From Clavulina sp. PMI_390 (lineage: Eukaryota > Basidiomycota > Agaricomycetes > Cantharellales > Hydnaceae), in contig WIDE01000031.1 of the NCBI GenBank assembly GCA_015039315.1, positions 186,905-250,904 of the forward strand: a DNA stretch of 64,000 nucleotides, given 5' to 3'. A program made the position numbers and the translations under genes. Of the stretch, positions 48,487-59,040 are shown piece after piece (positions within the stretch are counted from its first letter, which is position 1; each line of letters begins with the position of its first letter). Below the pieces are notes generated by a model, which saw nothing but the letters and a program-made list of their open reading frames with translations, ran no database searches and was not told where the DNA came from.

Positions 48487-50112
48487 TCACACTAGCTCTT
48501 GGAATGCATCGTACATGGGCAGGACCAACGCACCCGCTATCGCACGGAGGATATTCGCTCTGTTGGGATCGAGCATCGATTGATAGGTATGTCTTTGGTC
48601 AGTACCCTCGAAAGTCAGCTAAGCAGAACGTGCTAACCCTGCACCCTTGAACAGCGACTTGGGACCCTCGGCCGCAATGATCTTCCTACCCGCATCCATG
48701 ATACCATTGTAGTGCTGGTTTGTCCCCGAGGTCATCATCATCCTCCGCCTATACGCATCCGTTCCATCCCATCGCGAATGTCGCGCAACACGGCAGGGAG
48801 GCCGACCGCAATGAGACGAATGGTCGAAGGGAAAAGTCATATGAGAAGCAAGTGAGTCATATATCGTCAGCATGGTATAGAACCAAATGGAAATGCTCGC
48901 GATCATTAATAGAGTGGTACAAACGCACCTGATTGTGTCCATAGGGTATGCGGCGAGCGACGAGGTGGTCGTCACTACATAACCCAGCGCGAAGGACGCG
49001 AAGAAGTTGCCCTTCAGATCACCCGTCAAGAGCACCGGCTCTGCATCACCCGTCCATCAGCAGGCAGCCCATCACTTCCAGACAAGCAACGAAACTCACT
49101 CAACGAGTCGTACAGCCCAAAGTACAAACCCCGGTACACAATAATGCCCATCACACTCGGCACGAAACCCCTATACAAACCAAGGACACCATCGCTCTGC
49201 AGCGTCTTGCGATACACATCGACGATGCCATTGAACTGTCTCTCGCCCGCGCCTTTGCCTGCGGCGCGCGCGTCTGATGCCAAGCGCGTTCGAGCAAAGT
49301 CGAGCGAGTAGACGAATACTTGCGAGGACGCACCTGCTGCTGCGCCACTCGCGACGTTCCCGGCGAACCAGAGCCAGTAGCCATCAGCAGACTTGGAGAA
49401 CCCAAACAGTGCTTTGAAGTAGTCCTCTATTAGTTAGTGGGTAGGCAAGATGCGTCGCATCAGTCAATTTATTTCTTGGCCCTCATTCCTAGGAGGGGAG
49501 GGTGTTGGGCAGTCTGCACTTACTGAATGCAAAATTGAATGCTTGGGTAGGGAAGTACCGAAGGACGTTGACACCGTTGCTGCGCCAAAATCCTCGAACA
49601 CCTTCGTCGGCGTATGTGCGCCCAAAGCAGTCGATGATGCCCTTATAGGGTTTGGTGAGGCGGCCTTGTTTGATCTGGCCAGTGAGCACGAGGAGAGAAT
49701 CCAGGTGAGTATGACATTACTTTGCTATGTTGCGGGCGCGAAACAACGAAATTCGATTGTGCTCTACCATCACTCACCATTTCATCTTGGTTCTGTAGGA
49801 GCAACTTGACACGCTCAATCGGTGCGCATGCTGTCTTGGACACGGCCTACCAACCCCCAAAATAATACCAATATGATCCATCAGTCAAACGCCATCTGCA
49901 TAGAAGGTATCACGAAGACCTGAACTCACAGCAGCGACGCCACCCATCGCAAAATCGGCTAATCCACGTAGCAGGTATCAATTAAGGGGAGGGGATAATG
50001 GCACTCCAGGTGTGGCATCGAACTTACTGGCGAATTCTTTGGGCGTCTTGCCCCGCTTCTTGCTGGGGGGAGCATTCCCGCTGGGTAGCGGAGGAGTAAC
50101 AGCCTCTCCCAT
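48487..50112 (-). CDS. AAC2: Mitochondrial ADP/ATP carrier, second copy with short C-terminus (AAC2)
   Basis: Start [20 protein letters not shown] at 50112 gives an N-terminal extension of about 14 residues over AAC1. Exons: [89 protein letters not shown] and RRRMMMTSG across an intron (AG|gtgcgt). An added intron precedes [18 protein letters not shown]. It stops right after QELV (TGA 48487-48489), about ten residues earlier than AAC1, lacking the usual FGKxYxGGxG tail. Signature motifs are intact, so it is probably functional. It could be a condition-specific isoform (inference). The numeral is a local label. Confidence 0.92.
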
Positions 50113-50982
50113 TGATACTGATTGACACGGCACCCGACGGAGGAGCCAAGTTTCGTCGACGGAAGCTTATTCAGATGAAGTGTAGCGATGTGGAATCACT
50201 ACGGGTGCTGCAGGAATGGAGAATGACTACTACTGCCCATGGGTCCAACAGGGTGAGTTTATATACGACTTGTTCTTCCGGGACGACCCTTGCAAAACCA
50301 TTCTAGCGGGGCAGTTCGGGGCTCGGGGAGGAGGGAATCGGGGAGTAAGCGGGGATGCGGAAATCGGGGAGTGCGGGGTTATGGCCGGACTGGTTGGGCA
50401 GTGGGCAGTTGACTCAACTCAGTTGAGTCATTTTGCACATAGGGCTCCAAGTTGACGTCAAGGGGCAAATGAGAGAAGGGCGCTAAGAACTGAGCTGGCT
50501 GAAATGGCGCGGCGATGCAGTGGTGCATGTGGACTCTCTCGGTGATGAACTTGGATAGGAGCATTTTTTGGGCACGGGGCTAATGGCATGCAGAGAACAC
50601 GTTCGGCTGGTCATAGATGCACGTTGCATGTAGCTAAGATCGACCCTTCCGCATTCTTGGCGGAGTGGACGACGAACAAGCTGACCGACGGGGGGCAAGC
50701 CGATCTCGGAGGCCAAGCATATCGGGGCTCGGTTTGGTTTCGGTGCCGAAAATGTCCAGCACACTTTTTCGCAATCCTACTGAAGCCTCCCAAGCTTTTG
50801 TTCAGGACAGAAAACGCAATTACTAGCACGGTGTCGACTAGAGCCTTAGCTCAGGGCTTTCGCGGTACCTCCGTTCTTAATAATTCCATATGTGTCATCC
50901 CATCAACACGTATCCAAAGCTCATAAGTTTAGTATACGCTCGATTCCAATACCTAGAAGGCTACCATTGACACTAGCCGATA
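50113..50982. other. AAC2 upstream region
   Basis: 870 bp between the AAC2 start and the F-box copy E stop. Open frames (for example 50588-50926) have no recognisable motif. Contains the palindromic TGACTCA/TGAGTCA site described separately. Confidence 0.45.
50410..50430. promoter_or_regulatory. Paired Gcn4/AP-1-type sites in a perfect palindrome
   Basis: TGACTCAACT, a single C, then AGTTGAGTCA. Each half begins or ends with a consensus TGASTCA bZIP site. It lies about 300 bp upstream of the AAC2 start codon. In fungi this consensus is bound by Gcn4/Cpc1 and AP-1-like bZIP factors (family knowledge). Binding here is inferred. Confidence 0.4.
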
Positions 50983-52619
50983 TCAGATAAGAATCCAGGC
51001 CACATCAAAACCTAGAAATTTCAAGCGATTGATACTTTGCTGTGTCTGGCGAGCCATAACAATTGTGAGATCTGTCTCAAGAGTACAGTCGATATTTTGT
51101 TCTGCGCAGAATCCACAATTTACTCCAGGTTTGGCTCCCAAATCACAGGAGAGCTTGAGCACAAAAGGATCAATATTCTATTAGCATCTTTAGTATTCAG
51201 AGGCTAAAGTAGCTTTCCACCCACCCTTAAAGTCCTGCATCGGTCGCATAACGCTCGTTTCTCTCGGACCTCTTCAGTTGTCCTCTCCGTTGTACTCAAG
51301 TAACTGAATAAATACGGCGGCTGTGGCACAAGGTGGGGGACATCCCAAAAGATCCAGTAGCGATCTTTTGGCTCTTCAATAGATATCTTCTTCAGTGACG
51401 GCAGAAGTGAGTCAAAGCTTCCCGCCTCTTGGGTAATATCAGAATTTATCTCTATTCGATTCCTCTGCGTTTTATCCGTTGCGCTCTGCTGGAGTAAGTC
51501 GGCAAGATGGCTAAGAACCCTCCCTTGGAGAGTTGATTGACAGAAATGCAGGCTCTCAACATGCTTGAAAGGGCCCAGTACGGAGAGAGCGCCACGATTG
51601 ATAGAGGCTCCAGACAGTGTGACTTTGTGTACGGGGAGGTCCGTGAGCAGTTGGGGTAGGTCTGGGAATACGCGATCTTGGAGGGCGTCATAGGATGTGC
51701 CGGGTGTAAAGATGACATGATGGACCGATGGAGTAGAAATATCGATCCAGATGGGAGGGTAATTTGTAGCAACACATTGGACGAACGGTAAGGTTATTCG
51801 GGTTCCCAGAGGTATTAAGGGTGTAACGCCCCTAACTGCGTCGGATTCTAAGCTAATGTGAAGTTCCTTGAGAGAAGGAAGCTCTGCCAATGTGTCACGA
51901 ACGCGAGGCCAAAAATGCGCAGCAACGGCTAGATCGATGGTGTTTAGGAGAGGCCATGGGGCATCAAGTGCTTTTGGAAGATATCTTTGCGAATCGGAGA
52001 ACTTGAGAGTCCGTAGAGGAGTAAGTTGAGGTGAAAGCTCCCATGCCTCATTCCAGAGCGAGAAATCTTCAGAGGCAGTCAGATAACGACTATCAACCAC
52101 CAGCTCTCGTAGGAGAGTGAACTTCCACGGCTGTAGAAGCATAGGGAGTTTGGCTTGACCCGTCCTTCCTCCTCTGAATATGACTGATATTGAGCAACAC
52201 CGGTCCATATGAGGCGCGAGGAGGTCATCCATCAATCTCCATTCTTGCTCAACTGCTAGGCGCTTGCCTTCAGGAATTTTTTCGACGTATACCCACGATC
52301 GAGGGATGAAGAGACTAATCGGGGACTGTTTTGACCGATGAAGGAAGGAACGGACTCTGTCGATGTCGTTTGCATGAAGTCGGGTTGGGAGTTTGGGATG
52401 ATTTTGGGGCCATGGCGTAGGAGGTTTAGAAAGCTTGACATATATATTAGCCCAAAGTGGGCCATATTCGATGGCGAGATTGCGCCAACAAGAGGAGATA
52501 GCCGTAACGGTGGTGAGACAAGCGATGTTAGCAGGCGGCGTATCTTTAGCACTAGCGAGAAGATGCTTGATTATAATCAGTACTAGCTCGCTTGAAAGCA
52601 CGGAGATTGGATCCTGCAT
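50983..52619 (-). CDS. F-box domain protein with C-terminal Cys cluster, copy E
   Basis: Two exons. Exon 1 52619-51225 starts MQDPISVLSSELVLIIIKHL; this Met was chosen by alignment with copy F, although the frame is open to 52700. WRNLAIEYGPLW completes the F-box. RLHANDIDRVRSFLHRSK and HMDRC follow. Exon 1 ends in ALCDRCRTLR. A 71-nt intron (gtgggtgg...ctcaag) leads to exon 2, 51153-50983, which reads LSCDLGAKPGVNCGFC, then IDC, and ends FDVAWILI. Total 521 aa. Without the intron the frame stops at 51204. Copy F has the same exon 2 length and phase, which supports the model. Putative SCF adaptor with a possible metal-binding tail. Confidence 0.8.
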
Positions 52620-52887
52620 GATTTGGAAAAGGTGTGAACGTGTATGACTCGATGTATCTGGGTGTTTGTCAGTGGGAAGCGCACTAGCTCTAATTGGCAC
52701 CCACGCCGAGTAGATGGAACGACACGATTAGCGCAAGTATAGTATACTAACTGCCATAGGTTGATTGAAAAGGCTATTGATGACAGGGGTCACGAACAAC
52801 ATGAAGCTGCAGATGCAGATACTATTGCTTCACTAACAATTGCATTCTGCGCCCTGCCAGTGAAGATGACATCAGCACCACTCGATA

Positions 52888-54539
52888 TCATATGAGAACC
52901 CAGGCCACATCAAACCCTAGCGATTGTAGGTGATTTACACCTTGCTGTGTCTGGCGGGCCATTACCAATGTGAGATTCGTCTCAAGCGTGCAGTCGATAT
53001 TCTCTTCTGTGCAAAAAGCACAGTTTACTCCTGGTTTGGAACCAAGATCACAGTGGAGCTTGAGTATAAAATTTGAGAGTATCCTGTCAGGAGGTCTGAG
53101 GATGAGATAAAAGCCAGCTTCGCTCTTACCATAAGTCTCCTGCACCTATCGCAGTATGCTCGTTTCTCCCGGCTTGCTTCGGTTGCCATGGACAGTGCGT
53201 TAGAGTAAGTGAATGAATACGGCGGCTGTGGCGAGAGGTGGGGGAAATCCCAAAAGATCCAGTAGCGATCCTTTGGCTCTTCGATGGATATTTTCTCCAG
53301 CAACGGAAGAAGCGAATCAATGCTTCCTGTCTCTTGGGTAGTATTAGTATTTGTACTGGCTTGAGTAGTCATCTCCATCACATTCTGCTCGATTAGTTGA
53401 GCAAGTTGGCCAACAACCTTCCCATGAGTAGTCGATTGACGGAACTGTAAACTCTTCACTCGTTTGAAGGGTCTTAGTACAGAGAGAACCTCGGATGTGA
53501 CGGGAGCCCCAGAATCGCCGCCCGAGATTGTGACCTTGCATACAGGTAGCTCTGCAAGCAGTTCTGTTAGCTTTGGGTATGCGCGGGAAATTCCGCCGCC
53601 ATGAAGGGAGGGGTAGAATACCCCAGGGGTAAAGACGGCGTGACAGAGGGATGGGGTACAAATATCAGCCCATATTGCAGGGTAATTTGTAGCAACACAC
53701 TCGACGAGAGGTAATGAAACTCGGGTTTGCAGAGTGTTTGATGGTGGAGCCGTCCCACGAGAATCGCATTCTAGGCTGATACGAAGCTCCTTGAGAGAAG
53801 GAAGCTCTGATAGTGTCTCACAGACGCGAGGCCAGAACTGCGGAGGGATGGCTAGATCGATGAAAAATAGGAGAGGCCATGGAGCATCAAGAGCTTTTGG
53901 AAGATATCTTTGCGAATGGGAGAACTTGAGAGTTCGTAGAGGAGTCAGTTGAGGTGAAAGGTTCCACGTCTCATCCCAGAGCAAGGACTCTTCGGATGCA
54001 CTCGGATAACGGTTGTCAATCACCAGCTCCCGTAAGAGAGTAAAATTCCATGGTTGTAGGAGTAGAGGGAGTTTGGCTTGACCCCTCTCTCCTCTAAATA
54101 GGACCGATATAGAGCAGCATCGGTCCATATGAGGCGCGAGGAGGTCATCCATCAATTTCCAGTTCCGCTCATATGCTAGGCGCTCCTCTTCAGAGATGAT
54201 GTCAAGTTGTGCCCACGATTGAGGAATGAATAGACGAATCGGGGACTGATTTGAGCGATGAAGGAAGCAGCGAACTCTGTCAATGTCGTTGGCATGAAGC
54301 CGAGTAGGGAGTTTTGAGCTGTTCCGAGGCCTTGCTGCGGGAGGTTTGGATAGCTTGACGTATATATTCTCCCAAAGCGGGCCATATCCAATGGCAAGAT
54401 TGCGCCAACGCGAGGAGATGGCTGTAACAGTGCTGAGACAAGCGAGATTAGCAGGCGGCGAATCTTCAGCAGTGGCGAGAAGAAGCTTGATTATAATCAG
54501 TGCTAGCTCGCTTGAAAGCACTGAGACTGGGTCCTGCAT
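52888..54539 (-). CDS. F-box domain protein with C-terminal Cys cluster, copy F
   Basis: Two exons, 526 aa. Exon 1 54539-53130 starts MQDPVSVLSSELALIIIKLL and ends AYCDRCRRLM. A 71-nt intron (gtaagagc...ctcaag) leads to exon 2, 53058-52888, reading LHCDLGSKPGVNCAFC, then IDC, and ending FDVAWVLI. It is highly similar to copy E throughout (SPIRLFIPQSW, LPKALDAPWPLL, EEPKDRYWIFWD), so the two are a recent tandem pair 268 bp apart. Reading through the intron would give a spurious extension to 53025. Confidence 0.82.
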
Positions 54540-54895
54540 GGTTTGGAGCAGGTGTGAGCTATGAATGACTCGGATCGAGTCACTCGATGTATTTGAGTGT
54601 TTGTCAGTGGGAAGCACTTGAGGCTTGGTAGGAACTCAGCCCTAATAGTTCACAGTTCGGGATGACAATGTTAGTTCAATTGTGATATATTACCTCTCGC
54701 AAAGGAGTCGTAAAGAAGATTGATGCTAGGGGCCATAAACAACGTGATGATGCATATACGGAGATTATTCTCAATCACATTGACGTTCTACATACTGAAA
54801 TCCGATAAAATATAAGGCTAATATCGAATAACCATCAGCTCAGAAGGCAAAGAGCTGCTCAATAGGATGTGACGAGTTCCCTCTATCTTTGGCAG

Positions 54896-56239
54896 TTATT
54901 CGAGAGTCCACCTTACATCGAGCGAAAGGAGTCGCAGGAGATCCACGACCCTCTGTGTCATGCGCAAATTCGTCATGGTGTCATAGTCGTGACTCGAGTC
55001 TTCCAATACTATCCTCTTCAGTGCAGGGAGAGTGATCTCATCCTTAGTCCTGGACGAGGAGGTGTGGGCGCGCCACTCTCGCTCCTGTGCAAGGAGGTCA
55101 AGAAGCTCAGAATTGCAGTAGCAGTATCTGAGATGCAGGGTCTCCACGCCTGTGAAGACGTGTAGGATAGGAGGGATAGACTGGGGGTGGACCGTATATT
55201 CGGAGAATGTGAGATTACGGACCGGCATCAATGCCAGCATGCGGAGCAGGTCCTCGGCGGGTCCGGCAGGCCTTGGCATCCGATAATTGGGGGGTTCATA
55301 ACAAGGGTTGTTTGATGTCACGGTAAGAGATGAGAGGACGGGAGTGCTGATGTTATACCAGATTGTGAGGTCGTTGGTGGTGATCCGCTTGATCAGAGGG
55401 AGAGATATCATGGTATGTTGCTTCTCTTTTGGCTGAGCTTTCCGACCCGTGTTTTCGAGATGTTTTGATGTCAACTTAAGACTCAGGTCCGTTAAATTGG
55501 GAAGCTGGGAGAGCGTGGCGCAGACATTCGGCCACCACTCCTTATGGACCTCGAGATCCAATGTAGAGAGGATAGGCCACGGGACATTGATGACATCGGG
55601 GAGATAGTGAGTCGAATGAGAGAACCTGAGAGTCTTGAGGGGGGTACGAGTAGGCGAAACATTCCACTCTTTTCCCCAGGGTGTCGTCTCTTTGCCAGGC
55701 CAAGGGCGGCCATAGCTGGGCTCTTGACCTCTGATTGTTAGGTTCTGTAAAAGAGTAGGCTCGCAGAGCTGCAGCAAACGAAGAGGCTCTGCTCCCGCAG
55801 CAACGTGTGTAAAGGAAGCACCAAAGCTCTGACAACGATGCATATGGGGTACCAACAAGTCGTACATCGACCTCCACCCACGCTCAATCTCTGGAGCATG
55901 TTCTCCTAGTGTTGTCCAATTTATCCAACACTGGATAATAAGAACAGTGATTGGGGATTTTTTTGACCTTTGGAGGAAGCAGCGAACACGATCAATATCA
56001 TGTGGGTAGATTTGACTGGGTGCTTGGGGGCGCTGCTGTCGGCCGCCGCGGGGTACGCCTAGTTTGACATGAATATTAGCCCACAGAAGGTCATGACCGA
56101 TAGCTAGACCACGCCAAGAGGAGTTTATGGCAGTAATTGTGGTGAGCGCGACAACATAATCACGAGGAGATTGTTCTTCAAGCGCGGCGTGCTGGAACAC
56201 GCGCAGGAGGAGTTTGGGAGTAAGTAGGGAGATGGTCAT
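54896..56239 (-). CDS. F-box domain protein, copy G
   Basis: Single exon, 447 aa from the Met at 56239 (frame open to 56287). N-terminus MTISLLTPKLLLRVFQHAAL then WRGLAIGHDLLW is a weaker F-box than in copies A-D. HDIDRVRCFLQRSKKSPI, HMHRC, WWPNVCATLSQLPNLTDLSL, a TNDLTIWYNISTPVLSSLT block and the ending DVRWTLE. It lacks the Cys-rich terminal exon of copies E and F. Closest to copy H on the far side of the hydrolase gene, from which it is inverted. Confidence 0.8.
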   Translation of the reverse strand: MTISLLTPKLLLRVFQHAALEEQSPRDYVVALTTITAINSSWRGLAIGHDLLWANIHVKLGVPRGGRQQRPQAPSQIYPHDIDRVRCFLQRSKKSPITVLIIQCWINWTTLGEHAPEIERGWRSMYDLLVPHMHRCQSFGASFTHVAAGAEPLRLLQLCEPTLLQNLTIRGQEPSYGRPWPGKETTPWGKEWNVSPTRTPLKTLRFSHSTHYLPDVINVPWPILSTLDLEVHKEWWPNVCATLSQLPNLTDLSLKLTSKHLENTGRKAQPKEKQHTMISLPLIKRITTNDLTIWYNISTPVLSSLTVTSNNPCYEPPNYRMPRPAGPAEDLLRMLALMPVRNLTFSEYTVHPQSIPPILHVFTGVETLHLRYCYCNSELLDLLAQEREWRAHTSSSRTKDEITLPALKRIVLEDSSHDYDTMTNLRMTQRVVDLLRLLSLDVRWTLE

Positions 56240-57004
56240 GAGATCGATTATAGGAAAGACGCTGAGGTCTAGCTTGCTGATTCTCAAAAATATCAGAGTG
56301 TCGGTCTGAATTTGAGAATAAAAGGTGAGGAGAGAAAGGGTGTCGGAGATACTGCGTTAACCTAGGTTATACTTGAGTGAAGCGGTGATTTGATAGATTG
56401 GAACCCAAGAACACGCCAAAGCGAGCGTCACCGGGCAACTTTTGGGCTGGGAGGAACGAGGCACGGTACAGCCTTACCAAGGAGAGCTCATAAAGGCAGT
56501 GCAACACACCACGGCTATGGTACGGCTGTCTTGCTAGTAGCTCTCTGCGTTGATATTCACTTCCTCGAACGTTCGGACCGCATGAGAGCTGGTGAGATCC
56601 TATTCTCTCGCCTACAAGATTATCAGTTCCCAACATGCGCGCCAGATTCTGAGCGGATGCAATCAGAATGTCACGTTCATCGGTCACGGTCACGCGCCGT
56701 CATCATACCAGTTTGCATGTGCTTTCCAGCCTGAGCAGTTGCAAATCGCTCCTGCTACGTCCAGTGGACACTAGAACAGCCAATCCGGGGCCCCTTAGAT
56801 CCACCTTGGCCGCCTGCCTTGTGATTTTGAGCTTCCATCCTCAGTCTCATACCCCTATACCGCCTACCTGCTATCCCATATTCTAGCCTCCGGGTATAAA
56901 GGAATTGCGATTGCGGCTGGGTCTCGCATCCCGGGTCATCTTCTATCTACTAGCTACCATTTCTCCTCGTCTTTCATTCCCCATCCAGCCTACTGTACTC
57001 AGAA
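56240..57004. promoter_or_regulatory. Divergent promoter region between F-box copy G and the hydrolase
   Basis: 765 bp. TATAAA at 56895-56900 lies about 105 bp upstream of the hydrolase ATG. No gene supported; short open frames only. Confidence 0.45.
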
Positions 57005-58699
57005 ATGACTGCCTCCGAAATCTCGCGGGCAGAGGCAGAGGCGTTCGCCAAGCAGGAGGAAGACGAGGCTCGTCGGCTGGTTGGCCTCAAAACCCTCTTT
57101 GACCCAAACACGCTTGTCAAGAAAGGTGCGTCCCCTGATGATTGCGCTGCCCCAGAGGCGCTTTTATTGGTTGGCTCTGCGTCAGCGAACGGAACAATGC
57201 TGAGCCGTTACGGCGATTCTATTACTCCCATTGTCAGGACTTTGCCCAGTTTCAAAGATAAAAGGAGAAACACCGCTTACATCGCATTCGTTGTATTACG
57301 GTGAGGTACTTGTTGCACTCGATGTGAATCTTGCGTCTGACTGCTGTGTTGCGTCCTTGTATCCCGCTCCGTTTCTCCACGCCACTTACTGTAGAGCAAC
57401 ATGGCAAGGGTCCACAGAAGATCGTATATATTATGGGGTCCGTATACTTGAACCAGCACTGGCAACCCAGGGCCTGTTCCTACTGACACTTCATGGGTTC
57501 ATAGACTCAACAATACATGCTTCGCTTGGGAGACACAAGTCAAGCATTTTACGAAAGACCCAAAATACTCGATGGTGGTCTTCGACAATCGCGGTGTCGG
57601 AAACAGTGATGCTCCCCGTGGCCCTTACTCGTGCGTTCCTTTCTCCCAATCTGTTCGCGTTTCCTTAGACGCATGTGCATTATATTCCCGCCCTCTGGAC
57701 ACTCTCTTCTGACCATTCGCTTTATGTCTCCAGAACAAGTGAGATGGCCTCTGACGCGATTACGCTTGCCGACTACCTGGGTTGGACGTCTGAGCGCCAG
57801 CTACACATTGTTGGAATCTCGCTTGGCGGAATGATTGCTCTTGAACTGGCGACGATGATCCCACAGCGCATAGCAAGCTTGTCGCTCATCGTCACTACTC
57901 CCGGAAATGTACCTAGGCCTTTCGCGAACCTCCCTCCCGTACGTGCTTCTTCGTCATTGATGCTTCACTATGATTCACACATAATCTCTGGTGCCCATAG
58001 TTCAAAGGAGCGCATACTTTGCTTCGGTGCGTCCTACGTACATCCTCTTTGGCTGTCAGCTGATAGCGACGTTTGTTCTATAGACTCCTCACAATCAAGG
58101 AGCCAGTGGACAAGGTGCCTTATGTCCTTGGGATGATTTACCCAGAGCCTTGGCTTGAGGAGACACCAGAGAATGGTGGTGGGTTGACTAACCGACAGCT
58201 GCAGGAGAAGGTTCGTTCTCATCCTAGAAATCATCCCTTCCTCCATCTGATTTGCTCACTGCTGACGTGTCCACTTGTTTGCGCTTACCTCCCCGACCAT
58301 GGACACAAACAGATCTACTTCCGTCGCATCGACCACACGCGCCCGCAAACCCTCGTCGGCTCACTCTCCCAAATGGCCGCCGCACTCACGCACTACGTCT
58401 CCCCCTCGCGCCTCGCAGCAATTGACGCATCCATACCCAAGATCGCTATCCTCACAGGTGACTCTGACCACATGGTCTCGCCCGCGCACTCGCAGCGTCT
58501 CGCGCAGTACATGCCACATGCGCAATTCGAGGTGTGGCAGCGTACGGGCCATGCGCTGCCGATGCAGTGGCCTGAGCGCGCGGCTGCTTGGTTCGAGAAG
58601 GTGTTCGAGGAGGGCTGGGAGAGGAGTGTTGCGCAGATGAGGGCAGTCGCGCCGGCCGGTACCACCATGAGCGCAGGAACGATTAATGGTAGTGCATGA
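57005..58699 (+). CDS. Alpha/beta-hydrolase fold protein
   Basis: Multi-exon gene. Exon 1 57005-57125 encodes MTASEISRAEAEAFAKQEED and DPNTLVKK, then come exons ETPLTSHSLYYEQHGKG (joined), IVYIMGLNNTCFAWETQVKH (joined) and KYSMVVFDNRGVGNSDAP. The nucleophile elbow is HIVGISLGGMIALEL (GxSxG). The acid is likely in ILTGDSDHMVSP and the His in RTGHALPMQWPE. Ends SAGTINGSA at 58699. The DNRGxGxSD motif and the serine elbow match the AB-hydrolase-1 family (esterases, epoxide hydrolases and similar); the substrate is not predictable. It has no clear signal peptide, so it is probably intracellular. Sits between F-box copies G and H. Confidence 0.85.
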
Positions 58700-59040
58700 G
58701 CGATTGGTCCTTGGCTCTTTAGTTTCTGAGTCATGATTGTCTTGTCTTAATCCTGGTGATTCCTCGATGGATATATGTGCCAGTTTGCCTGTCTTCCCCT
58801 ATTTCGTATGGTTATCCGTATGATTCTTATCCCTGTAATTAGACCTCTTGTGATGTAAGAGCCAATCATTGCATTTGTGCCACTGCTGAACTACACCAAC
58901 AGGGAGGATGGAGGCCGTGGGAAAAGATCCCAGGGCTCTGGATCAGTTCACCCCAAGCTTGCACGTTTGGCACCCCTCCATTGTGTGAACACTAGATGAG
59001 ACCACGTCCAGATAGTTCTTGAATCACAACCGCTCAGCTC
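58700..59040. other. Intergenic region, hydrolase to F-box copy H
   Basis: 341 bp holding the 3' end of the hydrolase gene and the promoter of copy H, both on the plus strand. No ORF of note. Confidence 0.5.
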
